Shown here: one piece after another, positions 34,836 through 45,663 of the stretch | Layout of the letters: each line of letters opens with the position of its first letter | How positions within the stretch are numbered: position 1 is the stretch's first letter | DNA from: Naematelia aurantialba | Lineage: Eukaryota; Basidiomycota; Tremellomycetes; Tremellales; Naemateliaceae | DNA: 64,000 bases | Assembly: GCA_021527695.1 (NCBI GenBank) | Contig: JAKFAO010000011.1 | Span: forward strand, 1 to 64,000 | Reading direction: 5' to 3' | The notes under the pieces: generated by a model | Seen by the model: only the letters and a program-made list of their open reading frames with translations | Told to the model about the DNA's origin: nothing | Database searches by the model: none | Position numbers and translations under genes: made by a program

Positions 34836-37694
34836 ATGGCCCCTTCGACCTTCCCGCCGTATCTTACCTCAGGAGCATCATCCAGAGCCCATCATGCTCT
34901 TCTCGCCCGCCTCAACTATGCAGTCTCGCCACAAGAGGAAGACAAGCTTATAGAAGACGAGGTCGAGCGGTGCAGAGTGGTCCTGTCGGGCCCGAACGTG
35001 CCTACAGTGAGATGCTTTGCCAGGACTGCCGTGTCAACAATCACTCACTATTTTACTAGGCAAAGGTGGCAGAGTCCTTGATCATACTGCTACATTGCTC
35101 CCTTACTCGCCATACAGCTACTGCACCTCTAGAGTGGGCGTTGCTGTCAGCGCTCCAGCTTGCGGAAGGAGGGCACAATGTGAGGGAGAGGCGTGTGGGT
35201 GAGTCTGCCGGGACTACCACATCCACCACCCATCGCTCATCGCATCTCTCAGGGTATATGTACCTCTGTGAGCGACTACCTCGGGACCATGAACTGGGGT
35301 TGATGCTCATCAATACTATTCGCAAGGTCTGTTCGTCTGCTTATCATGGGTAGTTAGTTGACAGGTTATGCAGGATCTCGCTTCAGCGAAGCCCTCCGGT
35401 GTCCTCATGGCCTTGCATGCTATCGCTAAACTTCCTATACCCGAGCTGGGGCCTGCTGTTGATCCTCTCTTGACAAGCAAGGCCCTTCTCAAATACAAGC
35501 TGTGCGTTTATCAAGGGACCGGTCATACTCGAAGACAAGCTGAACAGACCCTAGTCCGGCCGTTAGGCAACGAACACTTCAAGCTCTCCTTTCCATTCAC
35601 CGCCAGAACGCATATTTCCCTGTTCCGATAAGCCGCTTGGTCAAGATGCTGGAGAGCGAGGCAGACGGCGAAGTCACTGCCATCATATTGAGGGTCATGA
35701 AGGATGCCCTACAAGTGGGTCGGCAGGTCTCCGAATAGGTCTCCGAATAGGGTCCCTGAGGAAACGTACTGACAGTGGTAGACCGGTGCACACACAGTTC
35801 ACACGGTCGAAGAAAGAACCTTCTTGGTGCAGCAGATTATCGAAGCGGACGAAGGTGGGCGAAGAAAAGGCGCACAGTTGTCACTCGACGTATTGCGGAC
35901 CTTACAAGCTGTGGTTAGCCAATCCAGTGAACCGTACGTGACAGACTCTACTGAAGACAGTGTACTGATTGCTCCCAGTGTTATTCTGCGCATGATTGGT
36001 GATTATATATCCGAGCGGTTGAACAACCTGGACGGTCATGTCGTGAGGCGATGGCAAGCAGGTAAGTTGCACCTCTCACGTACAAGAGGGCTCATCTCGC
36101 AGCCTTCCTTCTCGAGACGTGTGCCGTATCGCGGTATATTCCGCTGCCTGTCACAGTGCACGCGCAGTGTATCAATTTGATCTCCACGATTCTCCTGCCC
36201 GACACGGCTACCGCGTCGTCCTCCACCCATCAAAGCCCAGCTGCAAATGATCATATCCTGGCAATCCGGTGTCTACACGCATTACCACGAGACGTATGGG
36301 ACGGAAAGTTAGGGGAAGCAGAGATGCAGACCATCATGCAGGGCATAGAAAGTCCGGATGATAGTGGCCGCCGAGCGGTATGATGGTATTGCCTCCTGGG
36401 CCTTCGCTGTACGCTGATGCAAGCAGACCTTGCGATTACTCCGCGATGTCTCTCCCGAGCTCCTGGACTTGACTTTCAATGGCCTATGCTCTTCACTTCG
36501 AGACTCTTCAGGCCTGTTTCTTCCTCTAGGTGTCTCGCCGGACAGTACACCGGAGATGAGATTAAGACTGGGCCGAATAGAGACAGCGAGACGCGCGCTC
36601 GATGTGCTGGAGGTGTCGCACTGTGGGAGGAACGACGATGAAGCGAGTGCTGGCACAGCCTTTGGCGTTGGCTTCTCGCGGATAGCCGAAGCACTGAGGG
36701 CAGAAGAGGCGGGCAAGGACGTGTGGGAAGACGGAGTGCGGAGAGTCCTCGTCTGCGTGAAGAGCGGTGAGCAGATTCACAGAGACGATTGAAACGTCTG
36801 ACCAGAGGGATTCGAAGAGTCGACAAGTTGGCAGAGCTCCTTCACTTCCGAACTGCTCTCCCCAGTTGCAAGCTCCACTATGTCGATTGTCCGCGCCACG
36901 TGTTTGTGCGATTATAGCCTGAAAGTTCAGGAGGACAGTCTGAGAGCGCTCGAAATACTCGAGAGTGATCTACGACTGGGAGAAGGTAAACACCTCTTTG
37001 TTTGATCCTCGCCAAGATACTGACATTCGTAGCTTCGGTGCAGGAGCTTTCACTTGTGGCTGCGTTTTGCGTGGCCGTCCGGTTGCCTGATGAACATCGT
37101 CGACAAGCTCTCAACAAACTGCTGGATATCTTGGGCAACGTCCGGAAGGGTATGAAGAAGTACTTGCAAAAGGCAAGGTCGTCATGCTCGAGACAACACT
37201 GATGGTCTCAGCGATGCGACAAGGTCGAGCGGATAATCCGAGAAGATCTGGCGGATCAAGTGATCTCTACTTGCAGCTCACGTTCAGTAAGTTTCAAATC
37301 CATTCAAGATGCACAAGCTCATCAATGATAGCTTGTCGACATGCTGGACGCTATGAACAGCTTTGAAATACCGAAAGCCTCACAGGCTGCGTCGCCCGAA
37401 CCTGAAGCTAGATCCAGGAGCAGCCGGCATTCGCGTGCGTCACCTGGTACCCTGCGATACGACGCGTACGAACCTCCAAAGAGGCATCCAGCGCGGATAT
37501 CCTCCAATGTCCGAGTTCCTCCAGCTGGAAGGGTTATGGAAACCGCTGTTCAGGGACGTCAGAACTCTGAGGTGCTGCCCAGTGCCGGCGATTTGGCATT
37601 GCTCGACGCGGAGGGCGTGCAGCCAGCCGATGCATCCCACAGAGTGAGTCCTGAGTTTGACAGGAGAGACGAGCTGATCAGTATCATCAATTAG
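34836..37694 (+). CDS. Adaptin large subunit (AP complex, N-terminal trunk)
   Basis: A clathrin-adaptor large chain acting in vesicle sorting on cytosolic membrane faces. Early exons: 34836-35006, 35060-35198, 35253-35326, and one starting at 35374. The alpha-solenoid signature follows adaptin order: KVAESLIILLHCSL, RRVGYMYLCERLPRDHELGL, MLINTIRKDLASAKPSGVL, and DPSPAVRQRTLQALLSIHR. Later exons (SRLVKMLESEADGEV, VILRMIGDYISERL, RRATLRLLRDVSPELLDLTF) continue the trunk. The C terminus is Ser/Pro rich with no recognisable ear domain. I could not find a legal splice between about 35500 and 35560, so either the model or the base call there is wrong. Which AP complex it serves (gamma, alpha or epsilon chain) is not settled; epsilon-like is my guess. 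Confidence 0.78.
35726..35749. repeat. 12-bp tandem duplication in an intron
   Basis: Two perfect adjacent copies of GGTCTCCGAATA lie inside an adaptin intron. This is likely a small slippage duplication. Confidence 0.8.
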
Positions 37695-38017
37695 TCAGAC
37701 GGGCTAGGCTTAAGCCTCAGTCAGATGACCATCAGGCGGGATGGAGCAAGTCGACTTGGTGACTCTACAGAGTCAGTAGACGAGACCTCCCAGATGCTAT
37801 AATTGGCACCAGCTGCTATAGTTGGCACCCCAGTCAGGAAGCCGCACGTCGTAGCAATGGAGTCGACAACCTCACTTGCTGGCTGTCGATGGATCCAACT
37901 TGTATTTCTGGATTCAAGTTCACTCCATGATATTGCATATGCCATATGATGTACTTCTGATTGGTTCTGATCGGCTCGCCATCATTCGCCGTCTTCCTTT
38001 GACCCTTAGAGAAACTC
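37695..38017. other. Convergent intergenic spacer
   Basis: 323 bp between the stops of the adaptin and F-box-like genes. Only 3' UTR sequence is expected; nothing else was seen. Confidence 0.45.
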
Positions 38018-39481
38018 TTAATGAGATACTATAACAACATTATCTACCTCCATTGGCAACACCGCCGCAGTCTCGTCCTTGACCTCTACGGGAACAAGCG
38101 TGGCGCGACGGCTGTACACTACTCCAGCCTCGCGTTCGAGTAATCGTAGATCTCCATCTGCAAGTGGTCGAATACTGCGTGTTCCAGGGGTGACCCGACG
38201 GATACCCCACCAGTTTGTCTCGCCTTCGTCTCCTAGGAGGCCGACCACCAAGAGTGAAGGGATGGACGAGCTGAGCTGGAATGCAATTTCCTCTTGCTGC
38301 TCATGGGACAGAAAATAGGAACCAACCTGGAGAAGTGTCAGGTGAGCGAGCAGGGATAATGGTGAGAGCAGATTGGTCTGGGGTTTCGTCAGCTGAGAGG
38401 TCCTACCAGACATGGCAGAGTTACCAGTTCGTGCACCGAAATCTCCATGCGGGCGTTCGTCTTGCCCAGAGGGCGATCGATAAAGAGCTCCTTGAGCAAG
38501 GGACCGGCTAGTACCAAATCGTTCAAGAACCCTCTTCCCCAACCTATGATGGGCCCACACAACATGAGACTGAATTTCTCGGCCAGCTCGCCGACGGGTA
38601 CTTGGCGCATGTCGAGTTCCCTCACAGCCACCAAGACGTCTTCCTTGCTCATTTGATCGAGGTCAGCATCGAGGACGAGGAATGATAAGCGGTAGGCGTG
38701 GCGTAGCAGATGCACGGTGGACACAAAGGTAGATGATTGAGAGAACTGGCGAAAGCCGATGGGCGGTGTGGCACGCTGTCGCCAACTGAATGAGCGGAGG
38801 CGGTGGGCGAGGGGGATGTGACGCGGCTCGTCGTCCAGCGGAGAGGGGGAGGAGGGATCAGTGGGAGGAGGAATGGGGTGTAACGAAGGATGCGGGATGA
38901 GGCTCGCCCACATGAGGGCGATGGTGGAATCGTCAGATGCGTCGGCAAAGAAGCAGAGGTGTTCGAGCGCAGGTAAAGCGGACAAGAGGTTGATGAGCAA
39001 AGTGGATTCTGCCCAACATGATCTTGGCCGAGGTAGAATGGTATCTTCAAAGTCAAACATGGTCAAGTCGATGATCACGGATCTAATGTCATATGAGCCC
39101 GTTGTCTCAGATTAACTTGGGGGATGAGAGCCCTCACCGGACATATTTTGCCCATCCGTGACGGTTCCGTATCACCTCTTGCACATGGTCGACGGTCGGC
39201 GTGCGAATGCAGCGGAACAGCATCACACGGACCTCACGCCTTGCTTTTCGGCACGACGAGCCAAATGCCACGAGAGATGCAAGGTCGTCTTGTCGTTCTT
39301 GGTGCATGTCGACAGTCGAGAAGATGCCCCATGCTGCTCGCATGTCAGCTGAACCGGTCATGGCGGGATGTAAAGGAGGCGCACTCAGACGGTCTTGCTG
39401 CGTGAGGTAGAGAGGATCGTATACCTGCAGAGCAATATTGCGTATCACCTCGCGCGGAAGGTCCAGAAAGGTGCGAGGCAT
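38018..39481 (-). CDS. F-box-like protein
   Basis: Three exons, 39481-39138, 39082-38425 and 38392-38018, giving 458 aa. The N terminus, MPRTFLDLPREVIRNIALQV then LASLVAFGSSCRKARREVR, has the LP..V...I...... and L..LS..CR..R pattern of an F-box, which would bind Skp1 in an SCF ubiquitin ligase. The rest is moderately leucine rich, with HRLRSFSWRQRA and LRHAYRLSFLVLDADLDQ suggesting irregular LRR-like substrate recognition. The second intron is just 32 nt (38424-38393). It is divergent from the POT1-like gene over a 304-bp promoter. Targets unknown; the fold of the C-terminal part is inference. Confidence 0.6.
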
Positions 39482-39785
39482 CCTGCACGCCGCTCGCAGC
39501 GGGATGCTGTCAAACTTTGGTGAGCAGAAGTGAGAGTGAGAGAGAGTGAGTGAGAGAGAGAGTGAGAGTTGGATGAAGTCTACTACTACCACATCCCAAA
39601 TGCTCGGCTCAGAGAACATGCTCACGTGACACGTGATTCAGGCACCAACCCAAACGGGGAGATCCCGCAGCCGCAGAAACAACCGTGGGAGAGTGACGCG
39701 TACGGAGCATATGATGGGTTCTCTTCTATAGTAGTCGCTATAATGGCATAGCAGGTTCTCAAGCTCGCAACAGCATCGGGTCAGC
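39482..39785. promoter_or_regulatory. Divergent promoter with GA microsatellite
   Basis: 304 bp between the F-box-like and POT1-like starts. Positions about 39529-39569 are an almost pure GA/GT-interrupted purine tract (GTGAGAGTGAGAGAGAGTGA repeated imperfectly). Confidence 0.55.
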
Positions 39786-42700
39786 ATGGCTGCAGAGCCA
39801 GTGACCACGGCACTATTCCAACCAGGTGATGTTCTCCCACCTTCCACGTGGTTGTCTGGGACGCTGTTCACGGTATATGGCTCGGTCCACCCCAAGGAAG
39901 GCGACGGACTCCGACTCGGATTCATCCTGCGTTGTCAGCTACCAGAGCCAAGCGCCCCTGCCAGCGACTATGCCATGCCGATCAATCCGCAAAAGAAGAT
40001 CCGGTATACGATGACCGTCTTTCTCTGGATGAACAGTGCGGACCCAGGTGCCGCAGAACGCATGGAGGCGGATCGCAAAGTCCTCTTGGCTCTGAATGGC
40101 AAACCACTGGACTTGGACGGCTCGGGGCTCAAAGTGGCGTCCATGTCCAAGACAGAAAAGGGCATCGATGTCAAACTGGAAGGAAGCGAAGAAAGAACGG
40201 TCAAGACAGCGACCAGAACCTTCAAACTTCTCTCAGGTACTTTGGTTGTCCTCACTCTGTGTGTTCTTAAGCTAAAGTATCAGCTCCTCTTGCGTCCGCG
40301 ACAGCACCAAGCTGGTACGATTCTGGCACGACTGGTGTGTCATCTCCCTCGCAAGCCAAGGCAGCACCGCCACCTGCAGCCAATCTTGTACCTCAGCCTC
40401 TAGCTGGCCCATCCCGTCTTCTGCCTCTGTCCGCGCACGGGTTACCCGCCTTCAAGCCGCCATCTACTAGGCCTGTAGTGTCCCGAACGGCAATGAACAC
40501 CCTGGAATCTAAATGTGTAGCTGGAGAGAAATCTCCACCTTCAAAGCGGGTCCGTATTGACACGGAAGCGGAAGTACGGACTATCATTACGTTGGCTCCC
40601 CCTGGGGCTGTTGCATCAATGTGGAAGAACCACAGTCCTTCGCCACTGGAGGTTCCTTCGCTCACTCCGGCACCATCTTCACCGCCTAATCAAGATTCAC
40701 ACCACTTTGACCTGCCATCGGCCGACCTGGACGTTGAGGAACCGACGTCGGCGCAGAAGACACCTACGGCGGAAGCGTCATCTAGCGAGGAAGCTTCTCC
40801 ACACGCATATTCGCTGGACGACATTACGGGAGCGATTTTAGGCGAAACATCTGATCCAGCGTCCCGGAGACAGATAGCGGAAGAATCAGTTCGAGCGATG
40901 CGTCGCCGTGAAGCAGAACGGAACGCTCGGGAAGAAGCTGAAGCGAGGCGCACAGAGCGGGAACAGGAAAGTGAACATGCGCAGCAAGACTTGGACAGAC
41001 TGATGGGAGGTTTCGAATGCAACGTCAGTGTTTCGTCCTTTTACGGCACCCGAGCTAATGTGAAGAAGCGCGTCCGTTATGTCCCGCTCAACAACTTGTC
41101 AAATATGATCGGCCAATCGGCAAATGTTATCGGTCTTGTGGTAGAAGCGCAGAGTCCTCGGTATATCAGCAAGTCTGGTGAGTGGAGGCAGGTTTTCATG
41201 ACTAACCAGGCAGGTGATTACATGATGAATGTGGTGATAGCCGATCCTACCACTCACGATGACGGCCACGCAAGTAAAGACATTGTTGTGACGATGTTCC
41301 GTAAAACCGAAATCGCTTTGCCTGTGGATGTGTTGCCGGGGACGCCCATTCTTTTCCGAGGTCTCAGAGTCAGTTTTGAGCCTCTGCTTGAGCCCTGCTT
41401 GAGCCCTCTGACTTGGTTGCAGATCTCCAAGTGGAATGATAAACCTAAAGGCCAAGCATTCACTCCGGAAGGTACGGGAGTAACCAGCACGAATACATGG
41501 GCGTCCTTGCCTGGCGGCAAATCTCTCAAACTCGCCGATCCGAGGCATATGTATCCACCGATCGACAAGATGGAACTCGACCGACTGACCGGGTTGCTGA
41601 AATGGTGGCGTACTATATACGGCTATCCTGGGAGATCGGGACTGGGGCCTGTGTCTGGCGACGACGGGAGAGTCCAGACTCGAAATTCGCAGGATGGAAG
41701 TCCGAGAAAGCGTAGTACAGTCGAGCTTCAGGATGTTCAGCCGTACACTTTCGTGGACCTTATCTTCAAGGTTAGTTGTCAGCTATGATTGAACCCCTGC
41801 TGATGAAGCAGATTATGCATGTCGTGCGAAACACGCCTCCACGCCCAGAACTCGAACTGTTCGTCTCTGACGGGACCATGACACCCCTGGTCCCCCGAAA
41901 CTTCCATAATATTGACATGGGTATTCCGGCGCAATCTCTCTTCTGCCTTGCCGTAGTCAAAAAACCGCCGCCTTCCGAAGAACCGTTCTTTCAGGTTGGC
42001 AACGTTATCAAGCTCCCCAATGTCAGAGTTAAGGAGTATCAGGGCGGAATTGAGTTGATTTGGAGTGAACAAGTGACTATGGAACAGGCGGAGGCTGGAT
42101 GGAATCGCCGAAGAGTGACACTATTGTCACCCAATGACGAGCGAGTAATAGCCATCGCGAGGTGGGTTTCGAGATGAATATGAATACTGACTCAGCTAGC
42201 CGAATCAAAGCGCTCAAACGTGGAGAAGCACCTCAGGCAGGAGATGGCCCTTCTCGTGCGCCTCGGCCATCTTCGCCTGCAATAAACCGCCCACATGAGG
42301 ATCCCGTCGATCTCCCGCCAGAGGACGGAGGCCTGATCCCAGTGGCAACGCATCTATGGACTGTCCACACCGACGAAATAGATCATCCTCTGTCAACTGT
42401 GCCTGACATCCTGGCGAACAAGTCGGTGACCAACAAATACCGCGTCAAGGCTCGCGTGAGAAGCCTTCATCCAAGAGGCCTAAGAGGCGTAGATGGCTTC
42501 GTGCAGAATTTCTGCCGGCATTGCAAACGAAGGTAATTCAACTGGCGGAAAGCACTGATGGGACTAGCTTTACCGGGACATATTGCCAGAGCTGCAATGA
42601 TGTAGGCTGCTTGAAAGCAGAATGGCGCTATCGGTTCGTGGTCATTCTCCAGGATCCCGTGTCTGGTCAGACAATCGCGGCAATGATAGCCGACGAGGAA

Positions 42701-42990
42701 GCAGTGAGTCGAGGTGTACGATTGGTATCACTAAATCGTCTGTTTAGGCGTCGTTCCTCCCGGCGTTACCACCGTTTTCAGCTTCGACAAACCCAAACGA
42801 CATTCGCAAAACATCCACGCAGCTCAAAAAGGTCAATGCCGAGGTCCCTGATATCCTACTGGGGACCCGATTGAATGGCGAGCGGACGAGACCGGTGATT
42901 GAATGGAGTATAGAGACATTTGCTGTCAAGGCGAAGCATGGTGGGCCTGTTGTGATGGTGCGCAGAGTGTTTGGCATGAAGGGACGGTGA
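39786..42990 (+). CDS. POT1: POT1-like telomere single-strand-binding protein
   Basis: Protection of telomeres 1 binds the G-rich telomeric overhang and limits its processing. Eight exons: 39786-40236, 40284-41177, 41214-41368, 41423-41770, 41812-42161, 42200-42532, 42568-42703, 42748-42990, giving 969 aa. After a long Ser/Pro linker and a helical Glu/Arg-rich segment, the OB1 (Telo_bind) domain runs from RVRYVPLNNLSNMIGQSANV through DYMMNVVIADPT to GTPILFRGLRISKWNDKPKG. A second OB unit begins DVQPYTFVDLIFK. The C-terminal part (STVPDILANKSVTNKYRVKA) carries two CxxC pairs, FCRHCKR and YCQSCND, forming a likely zinc ribbon. Two introns (41178-41213 and 41369-41422) are in frame and could be missed. 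Assignment rests on OB order and spacing; a replication-protein-A-like protein is the alternative. Confidence 0.75.
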
Positions 42991-43671
42991 GAGGTTTGCA
43001 TTGAGAGTCGGGATCCTGCCAGCAGTGCAGACATGTCATGGGCCCTCGACGTGCATATAGACGTGACGAAAGTCGCCAAACAATGACGAGCCGTGACACG
43101 TGGCAAATCGCCTGGGGCTGGACGAGGACGACAATGGAGCGTCATCTCAAACAGCTCTACCACCATCTCTCGTCTTGTGCATCTCATTCGTCTCGACCAC
43201 CGCTTCTGTCATTGCTCGGGAAACAAATCCTCCACGAGTAGATTGCTCGTGTACTCTTGATCACTGTCATTTGGGCTACCGGCAGCTCTGCTGCCCCTTC
43301 TTTCATTTTCACGTCACACTAGAGCACCGCCGCCGACGTCAAAGTAAACCCCCAATCGCAGCTACAACTCTTTCTACCGATCTCCATCTTCGTCTTTCAC
43401 GCTTTGCCGTCTTACCCCCCAGGATCAAACGTCGCAATGGCTGAACGAGAGGAAGGTGAGCTTTACTGTTGGCCTGCTCTCCAAAGCCAGTCGCGAGGTT
43501 TTCAGGGTCCCCCCGTTGCCCGGCGCCCCGTTCAAAATCTCCCTTTCCATCAGTGCCGCTGGAAACAGCGCTGGGGCGGTGACCACCTCCACCGTCACCA
43601 ACAAACTCTCTTGCCATCCTTGATCATTCAACTTGCCTCAAACAAGCGAGCAGCAGCAGTCCAGGGCTGAC
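42991..43671. other. Intergenic: oxysterol-binding protein promoter
   Basis: 680 bp with a pyrimidine-rich stretch and a possible upstream ATG at 43437, followed by a strong donor site. That ATG cannot be spliced in frame to the main gene, so it more likely marks a 5' UTR intron or upstream frame. Confidence 0.4.
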
Positions 43672-45478
43672 ATGGGCGCTCATTCGGCCTCAGCTGCGGA
43701 CGTTCCACAAGAGCAAAAAGCAGGATGGGCGTCGTTTCTCAAGTCGCTAGCGCACATGACGGGAGATTTATCATCGATGACTGCGCCGCCTTGTGAGTCT
43801 TGGGGAATCGTTCCCTGCCTTTGACGATGCAAAGTCTTGGGGGAGTTAGAAGGCTGGGAGGAATTGGGAGCTGGTGAATGGGGAGCTGTGCAAGCGTGGC
43901 CAAGTCGACGATGTGCCGATTGGCGTACGATGCAGCTGTCGTGTGCGCATTGCGCGTACTTGTGTCGCGTGCTCGCAGATGATAACATGCGGGCAATGGA
44001 TAACTGGCGGGTTGGGTCAAATGGACACTGACGGACGCAGTTATTCTCTCGCCCGTGTCCCTCACTGAATTCCCGGCCTATTGGTGTGAACACCCAGCAC
44101 TGTTCGCGGCTATCTCTGAAGGCTCGACTCCACTGGAGAGGGCAGAGCGCGTGCTGAGGTGGTTCATCTGCACACTCAAGGGGCAGTACACGGTGAGTTG
44201 GCATGAGGTCAAGACCCGAACAGTGCGGTGCAGTTGTTGACGACCTCGCAGACCAGAAATGAGAAGATGGGCTCAGAGAAGAAGGTGAATCGTGTTGTTG
44301 CGTCTGACCAGGGAGTGCTGACTAGATGTAGCCGCTCAACCCCGTTCTCGGAGAGGTGTTCTATGGCGTTTGGCCAGATCTCGAGGACAGAGGGGAGACG
44401 AAATTGATTGTTGAGCAAGTGTCGCACCATCCTCCTATTGTGAGCCATCTCAGACTGGGTGTGGCAGAGTGTATGACCTCGGGCTGATGAGGCCCACAGA
44501 CTGCATAGTGAGCCATCTTCGGAGGAGCCTCGACACGTTCTCAGAGGGCGGCTAACTTGGGAAAAGCTACATAGAGAACGAAAAGGCTGGGGTCGCACTG
44601 CAAGGTCATTCTGGACAAAAGACATCATTCACCGGGACATCAATCAATGGTACATGAGCGTTTCAATGGCTTTATAACTATGCTGACTGTTGCCGCAGTC
44701 AAGCAATCCGGTCACGCGCTTCTTACCGTTAAGCCCAAGTCTGGAGGGCAGGAAACCTATCTGATTACTTTGCGTAAGTCGCTAACGCCTTTGCTACCAA
44801 GCTAACTTGGATAGCCAAACTTCGTATCGAGGGGATTGTCTGGGGCTCACCATATGTCGAGCTTACTGAAAGCTCGGCGATCCAGTCAAGCACTGGCTAT
44901 ACTGCTGCGGTATGTCCATGTCCCTGCCCTTACAGACTTTCGCTGATCGGTCCGTTTCAGATCGACTACAAGGGCAAGGGCTACTTTGTCGGCAAGTCTC
45001 ATTCGTTCAAAGCAGTCCTTTCACAGGGCTCCAAAACCATCCAACAATATGAAGGGACATGGACTGGAGTTTCGACCATCGGCAAGGGTCCCACCATCTT
45101 TTTCGACGCTTCGGTTCCGAAAGAAGAGGTCACTGTTAAATCCATCGATGACCAGGGCGAATGGGAGAGCCGACGATTCTGGCAGAAAGTAGCACAGGGG
45201 ATTAGAACTGGCAACTATGACGATGCTGCCAAGGAGAAGACCCGGATAGAGGTGAGTCACATCCGCCATGGAGTCTCCTATGGGAGCAAGGTCTATGCTG
45301 ACGTCTGACACAGAACGACCAACGTCAGCGACGACGGGACGAGAGTGCAGCTGGCACTTCCTGGCAACTGGTCCACTTTGAGCACGTGGACTCGGATCCC
45401 GAGTATCAGAAACTGGCGAGCATGCTGCATGACAGGCTCACACCAGCCCACGAGGATGCGTATGTCTTCAAGGGATGA
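43672..45478 (+). CDS. KES1: Oxysterol-binding protein, KES1/OSH4 type
   Basis: A soluble sterol/PI4P exchange protein acting at Golgi and ER contact surfaces. Ten exons: 43672-43792, 44041-44192, 44252-44284, 44332-44439, 44500-44507, 44567-44649, 44699-44773, 44815-44909, 44961-45251, 45314-45478, giving 376 aa. The lid and start region ([19 protein letters not shown] then [17 protein letters not shown]) match yeast Osh4. The ORP signature EQVSHHPPI is complete, followed by [33 protein letters not shown] and the C-terminal [18 protein letters not shown] also fit. One exon is 8 nt long, and its inclusion restores SHHPPI-TAYYIE exactly. The first intron is 248 nt, long for this locus. No PH or ankyrin region, so the short OSH class. 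Confidence 0.92.
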
Positions 45479-45663
45479 GTAGAGGCAGGGACAGGCGCAT
45501 GTCTGGTTCGCTGTAGATGTCTGAGCAAGATATGTCCCCATGTAGCAGTTGATTTGGAGATTTTGAGCTTTGCGCCATTGACGCGCCTCATCAAGGGATT
45601 AGATCGTGCCCGAGTTCCCCTGTGAAGGGACAGGTAGCTCATGCATGCCGAGGAGCTGGTGCC

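Noticed and set aside
43437..43456. Upstream ATG exon (MAEREE) for the KES1-type gene
   Set aside because: None of the acceptors I examined put it in frame with the conserved start region; treated as 5' UTR.
43979..44031. C/D-box-like pair (ATGATAA ... CTGA) in the 248-nt KES1-type intron
   Set aside because: The C box has a mismatch, spacing is short, and the flanks do not form a terminal stem.
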